64,000 nt of DNA from Cymodocea nodosa (taxonomy: Eukaryota; Streptophyta; Magnoliopsida; Alismatales; Cymodoceaceae): the NCBI GenBank assembly GCA_036874045.1, contig CM072347.1, forward strand, positions 9,798,501 to 9,862,500, written 5' to 3'. Below, in pieces: positions 48,285 through 61,257 of the stretch; positions within the stretch are counted from its first letter, which is position 1, and every line of letters begins with the position of its first letter. The translations under genes were made by a program, and so were the position numbers. The notes beneath the pieces were generated by a model that saw only the letters and a list, made by a program, of their open reading frames with translations, was not told where the DNA came from and did not search any database.

Positions 48285-49218
48285 AAGTTAACTCCATGAG
48301 CCTACCTTTCCAATTAAATACTACTATTCACAAGGAAATTCGACCATCCATTAGGTGGTTCCACAAAATGTAAATAACATCAATTAAGTTTTTTAATGTT
48401 AGTTAATTTGAGATTTGTCATTAAGCAACATTAACATTCAAATATTTCAAACAGTAACCATTAAGATTTTTAAGTATTCTAGACGAATCAATTTCAGTAA
48501 ACAATAAAACTATTTTCTATTTTCTAAATCAAACAAATATAAAACATTCACAATACTAACAATGATAACATTAATCACAATACAAAACATACAATACAAC
48601 ACTTTAATACTAAATGTAAACATAGATAATTAGTTATTTTTGGTATTTTTGTTTTGATATGTTCTTGAAGATGAGCGAAAGGTGAAATGTAAAAATCTCT
48701 ATCGATAGTAAAAACTTCTATCACTACATGCAACGCGATTACACCATTGAAAATTTAATCACTTACAATTTTGCCTCTTCTCCCTATAGAACCGTGAACC
48801 AGGACTTGTATGTTGATCTCCTCTTCAATATTTTGGCATCAACCCAAAACCAAGGCTAGAAGCTTTACGATCTCTTGAGATATGAGTCGATGCTTGGTGA
48901 AAATGGTTTTCCTTCCTATGACACGATCACTCCTTACAATGATTATTAACCACCGTGTTTGGCTCAGAATCACAAACCTCTGATGGTTAGTGATTTTGGT
49001 GGTGTTGTGGAGCTTTAAAGAACTTCTAACACTTCTTGGAATTAGTACGGTCCTCCACCTTCACACACTCCTTTCTCCTCTTTTTTATTTCTTTCAGTAG
49101 TCACTACTTCTACTTAAATGATCGGTTGGATTTCCTTCATTCGTATCTATGATGGTGATTTCTTCTTCATTCTACAAGTTAATTCCTACATGATACGTGC
49201 AATTGTGGTTTTCCTTCA

Positions 49219-49548
49219 TATCGTAGATCCACCGAAACTTTGTCTTCTTGTAACTCTTCTAGTTCTTGCACCTACAAAACACATGGCTGAACAAGAAACT
49301 TATCTGTTCTTTAGTCATTTTATAAAACTCGAATAATTATCCATCCATGCATATAAAAACTCGAATAGTTATTCATCCATGCATATAAAAACTTGAACAG
49401 TTATCTAACTCTTCAATTTTTCATTATCAAATGCACATGGAAAACACATAAAAACTTAAAATATTAAAAACACACGTGTAGATAACTTAACTATACAAGT
49501 TTTTAAAATAACTCTTCAACTAAATCAAAACGTTAACTATATGAAAGT
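49219..49548 (-). mobile_element. Fragment of a family-C LTR
   Basis: About 330 bases match 470-860 at the left end of the window ('ccaccgaaactttgtcttc', 'ttcttgcacctacaaaacac', repeated 'ccatgcatataaaaactcg'). It lies between two family-A LTR parts of opposite orientation. Confidence 0.7.
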
Positions 49549-50848
49549 TTACTATTTAGAATGAAAAGTGCATAATATTAATGCTTAAATGATGGTTAAT
49601 TACATAATATTTAGCTTATTATATGAGAATTAAGTCATTATGTTATAATTGCACTGTTATATGCTTTAATAAAAGAATCTACATAATTTCAAGAAATTAA
49701 CATTAATTAAGTGTATTTCTGAACTATCGGTGAATTACAAGCTTTTTAATTCTTAAGTCTCTGAATTTTCTATTATTTCAGAGAGTTATATTGCATGTAC
49801 CGGATAGTTATGTTTTAAACAATTAAAGAATATTTTATTATTTCCTAGAGTACACATGTTATAACCTTAATACATGACTTAAGTGAATGTTCAGTAAGTT
49901 ATATGGTAACTATTCGAAATGTATCTAAGCATCGGATAGTTAGGTTTGTAAGTATTTGAACTCGTTATTTCTTTATTACACGTGTTTTATAGTTAAATCA
50001 ACGAAGTAAGTCTGTTGAGTTACACTAACTCCATAGATCATTTATTTTCTAATATGCCACTGTAGTAGTTGTAGAAACAGAAAATTCGAAGGAAAACCAT
50101 GATTGCACGTATCATGTAGGAATTCACTCGTGGAATGAAGAAGAAATCACTATCGTTGATATGAATGAAGGAAATCCAACTGATCATTTAAGTAGAAGCA
50201 ATTATTACTGAAAGAAATATAAAAGATGAAGAAAAAGACTATGTGTGGGAGGTGGAGAACCACGCTAACTACAGGAAGTGTTAGAAGTTCCCTAAAGCTT
50301 CACCAACACCACCACCAAAATCACCAACCATTGGAGGTCTATGAGGATACTTTCCTAATGTTGGGTCGATTCCGAGCCAAACATGGTGACTGACAACCAT
50401 TGTGAGGACTGATCGCGTCATGGTAAGGGAAGCCATTTTCACCAAGCACCGACTCATATCTCAAGAGATCGTAAAGCTTCTAACTTTGGTTTCGGGTTGA
50501 TGCCAATATGCTAAAGAGGAGATCATCTTACAATTCTTGATTCGCGATTCTATAAGGAGAGGAGGCAAGATTGTAAGTGATTAGGTTTTCAATGGTGTAA
50601 TCGTGTCGCATGTAGTGACAGAAGTTTTTACTATTGATAGAGATTTTTACATTTCACCTTTCGCTCATCTTCAAGAACATATCAAAACAAAAATACCAAA
50701 AGCAATGAATTATCTGTGTTTACATTTAGTATTAAAGTGTTGTATTGTTTGTTTTGTATCATGATTAATGTTATCATTGTCAGTATTGTGAATGTTTTAT
50801 GTTTGTTTGATTCAGAAAATAGAAAATAGTTTTATTGTTTACTGAATT
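49549..50848 (+). mobile_element. Truncated family-A Gypsy LTR
   Basis: Starts at a TATTTAGAATGAAAAGTGC sequence and follows the LTR at 23232 in order to about 'gaaaatagttttattgttta'. There it is replaced by Copia LTR sequence, so the last 400 or so bases are missing. No target duplication is visible. Confidence 0.8.
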
Positions 50849-52361
50849 TACAAATAGAAAAAACTAATTTACAGAATTTAAAGCATTTCTCCCTATTTGA
50901 AATTTTTCTTCTTCTTCTACAAATCTTCAGTGACTAATATTTGACTTTCTCTGCTTCATCAAATTTGGTTTCTTTTGATTCTACAATTCTTTAGTGACAT
51001 ATATCTTTCTCTTCTTCACTGAATTTTCTTCTATCTGAGAGCTTTTCCCCGAAGAGGTGTTTTAATCCCTGAAAATATATTTCGTTTGGTGTATAGGGAT
51101 GATTGATCAACGAGAATTCTATGCCTTTTATACTGTAACTTCATTTCATGCATATCTTCCACGTTTAACCACAATCAGTTTTCCACTCTTCATGCCTTCT
51201 CTTTTCCTTCTTCGAAATACACACGTTTTAACCCACGTTTTCCTCTTGAATTTTCTTTAATCATCAATCTTGGATCTTTAAAAAATTTCCTACAAAATAA
51301 ACTTTCCCATCTAAAATTTTTCATCAAGTGTAATAAGAAGTCATGTTAATGTTAACTAAACAAGTAAAACAAGTAGAATTATAACTTAACATATCTAACT
51401 TAATGAGTTCATCATGTGCCAAATCACATGACAAGTACTATAGCTAACTCAACAAACTAAGTCTGTGGTGTTACAGTTAACTCAATAAACCAACTTAACC
51501 TGTCTTTTGGAAGGTTAGATATTAACTCATCGAAAAGTATCAGATAGATAAGTTTTCAAAGTATCCAAAATACCTTTTTACCATAAAAATAAGTGAGACA
51601 CATGTTGTGAGTTGGAAGCATGACTTAAGTTATCTTTCAGAAGGTTAAATGCTAACTTACTGAAATAAGTTTGAGTTTCAGATAGTTACGCTTTCAAGTA
51701 TCCAAAAATCCTCTGATAACTCACTAAACTAGTAATAAATGTTTTAAACAATAAAGTATTTACCACGTGCAAGAATAATAACTTTAAGTTTATAATGCTA
51801 ACCTAACGCATTGCCTTAGTGTTCAATATAGCAACTCAACGTGTGTAGTTATGTTAACGAGTTTAACATGTGCAACTCACATGATACAATATAACATTCA
51901 TAAACTTTAATTTCACTGTGTGCATAATACTAACTTAATGAGCTCGTCTTTTCACCTTAACGTTTTGTTTATTAACTCAACGAGTTCTCACGTGATCTAT
52001 TTTAACTTTTAAGCCTATAACTCAACAAGTTCTCACGTGACCTTTTTACAAATAAAGCACTAACTCAATGAGTTGTCCTAACATGCACTATACATGATAC
52101 AAAAGATATAACTTTAAAACATATCATGCTTTACAATAAAAACACACATTAACTTAATGTTTAGTTAAATGAAAAGTTAGTATAACTTAACGACTAGTTA
52201 TTTAACTTAACATAATTTCAGATCTATTACAGACAAGTATTAATATCAATAAACTTTTTCTGTGTTAATTGATGTTCTTAATTTACTTTCACAAACAATA
52301 GTGATTGAGTAAATATGATTACATTCGTTTAGCACACATCATCAAAACAAAATACTCAACA
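50849..52361 (-). mobile_element. Copia-1-family LTR, partly truncated
   Basis: Minus-oriented, with the TGTTGAGTATTTTG start at 52361. It lacks about the last 200 bases of U5, where it meets the Gypsy LTR at 50848. It resembles the fragment 33519-38180 more than Copia 1, including the 'tctttcagaaggttaaatgc' units. U3 has AACTCAACGAGTT-type motifs with CACGTG. Confidence 0.82.
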
Positions 52362-52981
52362 AGACTTGAAGATACTTGGAGAATGAGAGTTGAAAGTCAT
52401 TCGAAGGAACTCTAGAGCATCAAAGCAATTACCTGAAGATTTAAGTGTTGCCATATATCTATAAGAGGAAAGTATTTGTTATGTTTATGCTTTCATGATT
52501 AATCTCTCTTTACATTACATCGTTAATTGAAAAAGAGAACCTATCCACAATGTGTGTTGTGAATGAAACTCAGAAAGGTGCTCTTTCAGAAGAGTTTTGT
52601 GTAACTTTACAAGAGTTCATAAAATTTTGTAGATAACTATATGAGGGTTGGTATAGTTAGCACAGTAACTGTACAAGGGTTTGTATAATTAGAGAGAAAA
52701 CTTGATAAAGGATCAGTACATTGTCAAGCTGATTTTTCTTTGAGTAAAGTTGTAGTACCCCAAGTTTTAAGTGAACCGAAAACTCTTGAGGATAGTGAAT
52801 TCTTAAGTAGGGACTCAAGGAGTGGATGTACCATGATTGAAGAGAACCACTATAAATTGTCTGTGTGATTTAATCTTTATTTTATTTCCACATTTACTAG
52901 ATTTAAAAAGGGATAAAAAATACTACAAAATTTGCAATATACTTAATTCACCACCCTCTTAAGTATAAACCTTTCCTAACA
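52362..52981 (+). mobile_element. 3' part of an unassigned Copia-type LTR
   Basis: About 620 bases end in 'aattcaccaccctcttaag' and TTTCCTAACA, the usual U5 end of Copia LTRs. No 5' end is seen; the left border is the Copia LTR at 52361. No other copy lies in the window and it holds no gene. Confidence 0.5.
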
Positions 52982-53000
52982 AAAGTCAAGATGGGTGATG

Positions 53001-53745
53001 TGTTAGAACCCTTGTATTTTGATAATGCAAGAATCTGTGTAAGGAATCATGTATTTTTCACAAGACAGTTAGAAAAGATAGTTCAATAAACTACAACATT
53101 AAAGATAAAATAATCGAAAGGTTCCAAGTCAATCTATCTAGAAGAGGAAGAAGCTTCGGTAGGTTCAAGAATCAAACTATCCAAAAAGATAAAAGCTTTG
53201 ATAGGTTCAAGAATTAAACTATCCGAAAGAAGAATATGTTTAGAGAGTTATAGAAGAATCTATCCAAAAGAAGAATATGTTCAGAAGGTTCTATAGAAAG
53301 TGTTCGGAAGGGTTTTAAGTTAACTATCTGAAAGTCAAGTCTTTTTGGAAGGTTAAAAATCTAAGTATCTAAACTTAAAGTGAACTCATGTGTTTAACTT
53401 AAACTCTCACATGACACAAACAAAAAGACTCTCTAGGCAAATCAAAAGGTTTTGAAGTTAACTATCTGAAAGTCAAGTCTTTTCAGAGGGTTACAAATCC
53501 AAGTATCAGAACTTAAAGTGAACTCACGTGTTTAACTTAAACTCTCATGTGACACAAATAGAAAGACTCTCCAAGCAAATCGAAAGGTTTTGAAGTTAAC
53601 TATCTAAAAGTCAAGTCTTTTTGGAAGGTTACATATTCAAGCATCCAAACTTAAAGTTCCTTACATGCATGACTTAAAGCCTTTAGGTGATAGACATAAG
53701 AAAGAAAGTCTCGAGCCATTAGAAGGTTACAAATTGTTTTCACAA
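53001..53745 (+). mobile_element. Fragment of a Copia-2-related LTR with a tandem repeat
   Basis: Starts TGTTAGAACCCTTGTATTTTG, the same start as Copia 2 LTRs (reverse of 48284). It diverges into a tandem repeat (53312-53725) and stops near 53745, where Gypsy leader sequence begins. The U5 half is missing. Confidence 0.72.
53312..53725 (+). repeat. Tandem repeat, three units of about 138 bases
   Basis: Units begin at 53312, 53449 and 53587 with 'gttttgaagttaactatctg', then 'aaagtcaagtctttt' and 'ggttacaaatccaag', and in the first two 'gaactcacgtgtttaacttaaa' variants. Each carries hairpin-prone AGTTAACT and a CACGTG or CATGTG box. It lies in the U3 part of the Copia-2-related LTR. Confidence 0.85.
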
Positions 53746-54934
53746 CAATACAAGTTTTCTAGCACTGTTGCTAGGGATTGAGAAGCTAAGCAACTGTGAG
53801 TGCTGTTTTGTTTTAATAGCGAAAAGAGTGTTGTGTGTTTTATTTTATAATTGAGAATATGGCATATGCTTATGCTTAAAGATTTCTGAAACCTATAGTT
53901 AGCATATGTAAATTCTGCAATTTGGAAGGTCATGACATCTATGATTGTTTGAAACTAAGACGATTGTAGATGGTTAGATCACATGAACAACAAATGAATT
54001 ATATTTAATATAATAGAGCTGAGTATGAGAATCCTATAGTTTACCTAACTAATGGTCAACTTAGAATGTGTAATATGATGAGAGAAAAGGAAGTTTGGGA
54101 TAGGTATGATAGACTAGAGCATAGCTTAGATCAAAACATGGACAAACTGGAATAATACATATGTTAGCAACAAGAAGTCAACCAATTAAACTATAAGGAA
54201 GAATATTCAGAACTTAAAATTGATATTATATACGAAACTGAAAAAACCATAATGAAAATTGATCAAAAATTGAATGCAATGAAATTAGATGATCTTGAAA
54301 GAAAACTAAAAGCATTGGATGAATTTACAATGAAATTACAAGTTACGCAATAGGAAAACACAAATGAAAACTTTAATGTTACAAATTTGCATAATTTGCA
54401 AGACATACAAACAAAAGAAAATACCAATGCAATAGAATTTAAAGAATGTAATTTAAAACTAAAAACAATTGAAGATAGAAAATATGAAAATGAAATACAA
54501 GAACATCATGACAGTAATGAAAATCTGGAAGATGTATGTATAACATTAAGATCTAGAACTGATATACCACCAAGAATTCAAAAAGAAAGTGATATGAAGG
54601 TGGATAAGAACAAAATTCAAAATGATAATGAAAATGTAATATCTAAAAACTTAGAAATCAATGAAGAGAAATCTAAATCGAAAAATGAGACTAAAAATGA
54701 TCAAACAAATGTAATGAAATAAAAAGAATCTTGTAAATCACAATCATTAGCACCCTATCCTAAAATATTACAACAAACATTTCCTAAAAAATAACAAAAA
54801 AATTAGAGAAATTTTTGAAAAAGTACAAGTTAACATTCCTTTGCTAGACTTATTACAAAAAATGCCACCTTATCCTAAATTTCTTAAGGATTGGTGTACT
54901 AAGTTTATTGTTGTGAAAAGTTAAATCATAAACT
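53746..54934 (+). mobile_element. Gypsy gag-derived remnant with primer-like site
   Basis: It starts with 'ctagcactgttgctaggga' (53757 onward), like the primer region of 39381-39406. Then come a canonical zinc knuckle CKFCNLEGHDIYDC, a coiled coil (LNYKEEYSELKIDIIYETEK), DVCITLRSRTDIPPRIQKES, a Lys/Asn/Glu-rich linker, and IPLLDLLQKMPPYPKFLKDW, the pre-protease block. The capsid domain is absent, as in the 38181-39406 copy. Broken. It is cut at 54934 by the LTR of F-box element copy B. Confidence 0.8.
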
Positions 54935-56916
54935 TGTTTATACAGTGGTGCCAAAAAACTTGTTTAATTTGTTTTTATACTTATATCAATAATTACTTTT
55001 AGAAGTAAGCAAACAACCTTTCACACAAATTAGATATTAAATCCAATTTAAATTTTAACTACAAGTGCACAGTGTATATTGTATTTGTGTGCAAGTATAG
55101 GTCGATCCCATAGAGATTAAGAAAGAATTGTGTATCATTTTTATATTGGAGTTTATATGTATTCAGTTAAGCACTCCGTTGAGTTACAGTTAACACAACG
55201 GACTTAGTTCGTGGAGTTATGGTTAACTCAATGGACTAACCTCATGGACTTAAGTTAAGTCCACGAGCCTACCTTTCCAGTTAAATACTACTATTTACAA
55301 AGGAATTCAGCCAAACATTAGGTGGTTCCACAGAATGTAAATAACATCAATTAAGCTCTTTAATGTTAGTTACTATTAGATTTATCATTAAGCAACACTA
55401 ACATTTAGATATTTCAAACAGTAACCATTAAACTCTTTAAGTATCTGGAACGAATCAATTTCAGTAAATAATAAAATATTTTCTATTTTCTAAATCAAAC
55501 AAACATAAAACATTCGCAATACTGACAATGATAACATTAATCGTGATACAAAACAAACAATACAACACTTTAATACTAAATGTAAACACAAATAATTTGT
55601 TGTTTTTGGTATTTTTGTTTTGATATGTTCTTAAAGATGAACGAAAGGTGAAATGTAAAAAGTCTCTATCGACAATAAAAACTTTCGTCACTACATGCGA
55701 TGTGATTACACCACTGAAAACTTAATCATTTACAATCTTACGTCCTCTCCCTATAGAATCATGAATCAAGAATTGTAAGATGACCTCCTCTTTAGCATAC
55801 TAGCATTAACCTAAAACCAAGGCTTGAAGCTTTATGATCTCTTGAGATATGAGTCGATGCTTGGTGAAAATGACTTCCCTTTCCACGACGCAATCACTCC
55901 TTACAATGGTTGTCAATCACCGTGTTTGGCTTAGAATCGACCTAACATCAAGAAAGTATCCTCACAGACCTCTAAACCTCCGATGGTTAGTGATTTTGGT
56001 GGTGGTGTGGAGCTTTAGGGAACTTCCGACGCTTCTTGTAGTTAGCGCGGTTCTCCACCTTTGCACACACACTTTTTTCGTCTTTCTCCTCTTCTTTTAT
56101 ATTTCTTTCAGTAGTAACTACTTCTACTTAATTGATCAATTGGATTTCCTTCATTCATATCAACGATGGTGATTTCTTCTTCATTCCACGAGTGAATTCT
56201 TACATGATACGTGTAATTGTGGTTTTCCTTTGAATGTCTTGTTTCTGCAACTGCTACAGTGGCATAATAGAAAGTAGATGGCCCGTGGAGTTACAGATAA
56301 CTCAATGGACTTACTTCATTGATTTAACTATAAAACACGTATAATAAAGAAATAACTAGTTCAAATGTTTCAGATAGTTATAACTATAAATATTTGAAAC
56401 TTATATGCATTTCAGATAGTTAGCACCTAGCCTTCCGAAAGATAACTTAAGTTAAGTTTCTAGAACGCAACATGTGTCCTTAAGTAGTTTTATGATAAAA
56501 AGATATTTTGGATACTTAAAAATTTAACTATTCGATGCTCAGATGCATTTTGGATAGTTAATAGATAACTTACCGAAAATTCACTAAAGTCATGCATTAA
56601 TGTTTCAACACGTTACTCCAAGAAATAATAATAAAATATTCTTTAAGCATTTAAAACATAATTGTTCGGTACATGCAATATAACTCTCCGAAATAACAGA
56701 AAATTTAGACACTTAAGAATTAAAAACCTGTAATTCACCAATAGTTCAGAAATACACTAAATTAACATTAATTTCCTGTAATTATGCAAATTCTTTCATT
56801 AAAGCATATAACAGTGCAATTATAACATAATGGCTTAATTCTTATATGATAAGCTAAATATTCTGCAATTAACCATCATTTAACCATTAATATTATGCAC
56901 TTTTTCATTCTAAACA
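54935..56916 (-). repeat. Family-A Gypsy LTR, 3' LTR of F-box element copy B
   Basis: On the minus strand TGTTTAGAATGAAAAAGTGC to TATAAACA, about 1.98 kb. It ends in AAACA like the two solo LTRs with target duplications. The string 'ttggcaccactg' near its end looks like a primer site but probably lies inside the LTR. The frame at 55849-56172 is an antisense shadow. Confidence 0.85.
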
Positions 56917-56930
56917 CTTCCCCCATACTT
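56917..56930 (-). other. Polypurine tract before the LTR of F-box element copy B
   Basis: AAGTATGGGGGAAG on the minus strand, directly before the LTR. It is identical to 23218-23231. Confidence 0.88.
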
Positions 56931-56989
56931 AAATTTTGCTAGTCCCTTAGCAAACTACTAAGATTTAACTAGTTGGTCTTTCTAAAGTG

Positions 56990-58190
56990 CTAGAATTAAT
57001 TCTTCATTTTGTATCTTCACAACACATAAATTAGATTACTATATAGATATTCTGTATTTTTTAATAATCTATTTTAACATTGTTTTCTCCTCTTCAACCT
57101 GCAAATATATTTAAAACATATGTAAATTACATACAAAATATATTAGCATCACATAGGTAGTAATTATATTATCATTTTTTCTTCTTTTCAACATCTGTTA
57201 TCTTGAATTTTCCAATATGATTTCCAAAATAAATTTCAACTACATATGAATCAAAACACAATCCAATTCAACATGATTAAAACAAGTAGAATAATGAATT
57301 GTATCTCAAATAAACAACTTCAAAAGTCTATTCTAGATTCATACTTCAATAATCTTAAATAATAGAAAATATACTTGATTCAAAAGATTTCTGTATTTTA
57401 CAAAACACTTTTATCTTTTCAGAACAGTATTTGCATATTTGTACTTTAAAAGTTAATTTGAAAAGCTTGAATCATACAAGAGCTTTCTAGTGTACCCATG
57501 TATCGAGCTTTCAGTCAACAATCCTACATCTGATCAGGATCTTAAGTTGCCAGATTTAAAGAGTCATTTATCAGGTCAACAATCATTACATACCTATCTG
57601 CTCAAGTACAAAAGTCTCGTGATCAAACAAGTTAATAAACTCTTAAAGTTTTTCTCTCTTTTTTTCCTCTCTTTTTTTCTTCTTTTCAACACAGTATATA
57701 TACGTATTTCATTAATACAAATGCAATAAAACACAAATCTCATATAGTCCTGCATCTATTATTTACTGAAAATATGAATCCATATCAATAAGCTCATACT
57801 TTTTCCGTAGTTTAATACGATTTACACATAAATCATTCTACAAGTTTAATCAATCAAATTAAATGTATCGTTGATCATATGTATTTCATTTAATCCAAAA
57901 ATAAACATTTTAACTCTTTCAGGATTTTAGATAATTTACTGAATTTCAGTTAAGTATTCTGATTTCTTTTTAAAATCGTGAAACTGTTAAATTCATAAAA
58001 TTCAGCAAAAACATAAGATACCATATCTAAATTTGTATTAATAGTAAAATTTTGTAGCATCTTATATAAAATTCTAAATATAACATTCAAGTAGTTATAA
58101 TGCTTATAAATATTATAGTTTTAATTATCGGATAGTTACAGCAAATTCATAAAAAAATTTCAATTTCTATAGAACTTTGCAGTACTATTC
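56990..58190 (-). repeat. Non-coding module in F-box element copy B
   Basis: Uninterrupted version of the module split by Copia 1 in copy A. It shares the ordered landmarks listed for 9850-10655 with the Copia elements. An antisense frame (57490-57729) also appears in copy A but not in the Copia versions. Confidence 0.8.
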
Positions 58191-58229
58191 TAATTCCTCT
58201 AATTAACAAAATTACTTGACTTTTAATCT

Positions 58230-58270
58230 AATTACCTCTCCCCCATACTTACATTTTACATTGTCCTCAA
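58230..58270 (-). other. Purine-rich motif of the plant Gypsy 3' end type in copy B
   Basis: On the minus strand 'acattgaggacaatgtaaaa' followed by 'gtatgggggagagg'. It separates the F-box 3' block from the module. It could be an older polypurine tract, implying that the module was added between it and the LTR. Confidence 0.65.
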
Positions 58271-58753
58271 TGTAAAAGATTTTACAGTAAACACAATAAT
58301 TGTTAGCAGGCATGAATATTGTTTCGTTGACTTAGCACCTAACTCAGCAAACTTAATTCATTGAGTTAATGAATAACTCCACGAATTGGGTTTAAATATA
58401 AATTTAGGATAAGTAATCAATTACATACCTTGTTCTTTTGTATCTCCTTCAATATCTTTCGATTTTTGATTCTGAAAAACTTTTCATTCACACATAATAT
58501 ATAACAAAATAACATTTAACAACAAAACATAAATTGTTAAATTAGTGTCTTGTGTGGAACCTAGGCTCCTATGCCTTTGGTGGCTCACAAGCAAGCCAGT
58601 TGGTTTCCCAAAACAAATACCAACAAACTGGATTGATATTTTGTTTTTCTTTTCTTTTTCTTTCTATAAAATAAAATAAAAACTAAAATTTTTTCTTCCT
58701 TTTCTAAAAATAAATGTAGAGTACATACAACATTAAAAGTACAAAATCACAAT

Positions 58754-59891
58754 TTAAAAACATGATTGAAAAGTAGTGACAAATGGAATAAACATGTCAA
58801 TCCAATCAAACTTTTTAGGCATAATTCTTCTTGCTATTAATTCTGTTTTAATGCAGTCTATTTTCCTTTTTAACTTGTAAACTTGCAGTATGTTATCAAT
58901 ACTAAATATAAGTGTATTACCATTAATGAATTGAAATGCAGAAAGGGATCCTTTTCTGTTCTAAGATAATGTAGTTATTTCTATTTCTACATAGATTTCA
59001 ATATATTCCTCTTCCCACTTCCATTCATTTAGGTCTTTCATAATCCATATTTGAAATTTCCTCAATTCATCCCACCATCTTATCAAACATAAAGTAGGAT
59101 CATCATATTCATTATACCACATTCCTAATTAAATTTTATCATATTCTGTAGATGGTGGTTTAGCTATATCACTCAGTATAGGCAATATTTCTATAAAGTC
59201 ATTATCATAACTATCTATGCTTATTATGTATAAATCAGATCTAAATGCAATTGATATATCTGACACTAAATATATATATCCATCAAGTATGACATATATG
59301 TTGTTAATTAATGTTTTATGTCCTAGATATATTATAGTATTTTCAATCCAAGATCTATTTAGAAAATTATACACTTAAGCATAAATCCTCATCCCAATTT
59401 TCAGTTGATCTCTAGTAATACAATTTTTCAGGAATGGTCGAATTTTTATTAGAAAATGTTAAAGCTGACCCACAATTTTCAGTTGGTACTTCAAATCTAT
59501 TAGGCCTTCCTATATTCCATTCTTCTCTAGTGATAGGATTTCTAATCAAAATATCGGGTAACAAAATTACAAACCTTGGTTTGGTTCTGTAAATAATTAA
59601 TCCTTCATCTATCCCCATAATATGATTTATTCCTTTTAATGTATTGGGTGAAATTTCAGTAGTTTCTTCCATATTCAGATATTCATAACTGATTGAACTA
59701 CAATTAAATGACTTCCATAAAAATCTATCTCTAATCTTAGTCATTTTTGCAGCTTGTAGTCCATGAAAATATTTTTCTCTAATACATTCTTTAATTTCCT
59801 TTAATACACAACACAATTTGCAAAGATCTTTAGTTGACAGGTTACTCAGTACTTCCTTTAATGCATCTAGTGGTAATTTCATCAATTCCAT
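58754..59891 (-). pseudogene. F-box/FBA protein gene carried by the Gypsy-type element (copy B)
   Basis: Homologue of 8169-9304 with the same start and end. The F-box is MELMKLPLDALKEVLSNLST, then LCKLCCVLKEIKECI. The middle keeps DEGLIIYRTKPRF and NPITREEWNIGRPNRFEVP, then FLNRSWIENTIIYLGHKTL, typical of F-box-associated domains. The reading frame extends a further 18 codons upstream with a hydrophobic start, but the shared ATG at 59891 aligns with the F-box. Broken in a few places; intronless. In plants such proteins act as substrate adaptors of SCF E3 ligases; which substrate this one would have bound cannot be read here. Confidence 0.85.
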
Positions 59892-60252
59892 CTGTTCTGA
59901 TTCTGTATAACATAAACAAAAATTTAATAGAGACAAAATCAACATAGCTACTTACTTACCCTCGTGGAGTTAGGTCATAATTCAACGGACTAAGTTCATT
60001 GAGTTAAGTAATAACTCTACGATATTACTAACTATAATTAAACTTACATTTTTTTTCTTTTTATATATATTTTATATTATTATTTTTTTATATTTTTCTA
60101 CCTACAATATTATACATAGTTACTTTGGTTATACTGCTTCATTCAATTTCCCTCCCATAGGAGGCATCAATTTCATTAACAGTTTTGTTGACAGGGTTAG
60201 GTACTGCTTGCATTGGCAATCCTCCCATAGGTCTAACTTGTATTGATTCCTT

Positions 60253-61257
60253 CTATCTAGGAGGTATATTTCTATTCATATTTTGATTTTGAATGGCAGC
60301 ATTTCCAAATACAAGATCTAGATGATTGTTTAATTGTTGAATTATCTTTTCTAACTTCTCTATTCTAGATCCTTGTTTAATTAATGCTTCATAACTTATA
60401 TTTTTATCATTTATATTTTCTCCTCCCCGGAAATTGTTACTTCTCCAAGATAGATTTGGATGATTTCTCCAATTAGGGTTATAAGAATTTCCAAAGTTAT
60501 CTTTCTGGTTTCTAGCATAAATAATATCTAAGTCATTAACGTTTGTATTCTTTTCTGCTAGTTTTTGATTTAATGATAATTCTTCTATTTTCTTTGTTAA
60601 TTCAGTTAATTTAAGTTCAAGCATAGTACTTGAATCTATTTCATGCATTCCCCTTGGCAATATTCTTTTATTTGTAATAGCTTTAGCCGAGTTTTCCCAC
60701 TATATAGTTCTTTTTGCAAAGTTTTCTAAATATGCCCATGCTTCCTCACTACATAGTTTTAAAAATCCATTCTGACAAGTATATTCTAATAAAGATTTCG
60801 TAGAAACATCTATGCCTTCATAAATTATACCTATTAATTGTGCTTTACTCATTGCATGATGTGGACATTGAGTCAATAAATCTTTAAATCTTTCACAATA
60901 TTTCCAGAATGATTCTCCTAGGTTTTGGTTACACATTAGTATTTCCTTTTTCTTTTTAATCATTTGATGTGTTGGATAATATTTTTCCAAAAAAACAAAG
61001 CAAAATTCAGTCCATGTAGAAATTGAATCAGGTGACAGAGTATATAACCATCTCTTAGCTATGTCTTTTAAAGCAAAAGGGATATATCTAAGTTTAATAG
61101 CATCAATACTCATGTTCAAAATTTTCATCATTTGACAAACTTCGTTAAATTCTCTAAGGAAATAATAGACATCTTCTCTTTCTAATCCATGAAAGTATGG
61201 CAATTGACTAATATAATTAGATTTCAATTCAAACCTATCTCCCTCAAAGTTTGGCAA
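60253..61257 (-). mobile_element. Gag of F-box element copy B (Athila/Tat-like)
   Basis: The retrotransposon gag (capsid) domain shows LPYFHGLEREDVYYFLREFN, IPFALKDIAKRWLYTLSPDS, TWTEFCFVFLEKYYPTHQ and GESFWKYCERFKDLLTQCPH, the classic plant Gypsy gag pattern. The C-terminal part follows with NSYNPNWRNHPNLSWRSN and a coiled coil (RIEKLEKIIQQLNNHLDLVF). It ends before any protease. Instead, about 360 bases later, the F-box gene starts. Broken but well preserved. Confidence 0.9.

Larger units (their letters stand above)
39407..49218 (-). mobile_element. Family-A Gypsy LTR, split by Copia 2
   Basis: The U5 side is 39407-39742 and the rest is 48290-49218. The two parts join across the AAGTT duplication of Copia 2. 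It is the 5' LTR of the gag remnant to its left: LTR end, primer site and gag follow in order on the minus strand. The U3 start is missing because family-C LTR sequence begins at about 49219. Confidence 0.82.

Noticed and set aside
54943-54953. Primer-binding-site-like TGGCACCACTG beside the LTR of F-box element copy B
   Set aside because: At first it suggested an LTR shared by tandem elements. The solo LTRs with clean target duplications end about 20 bases further on with AAACA, so the string probably lies within the LTR end.
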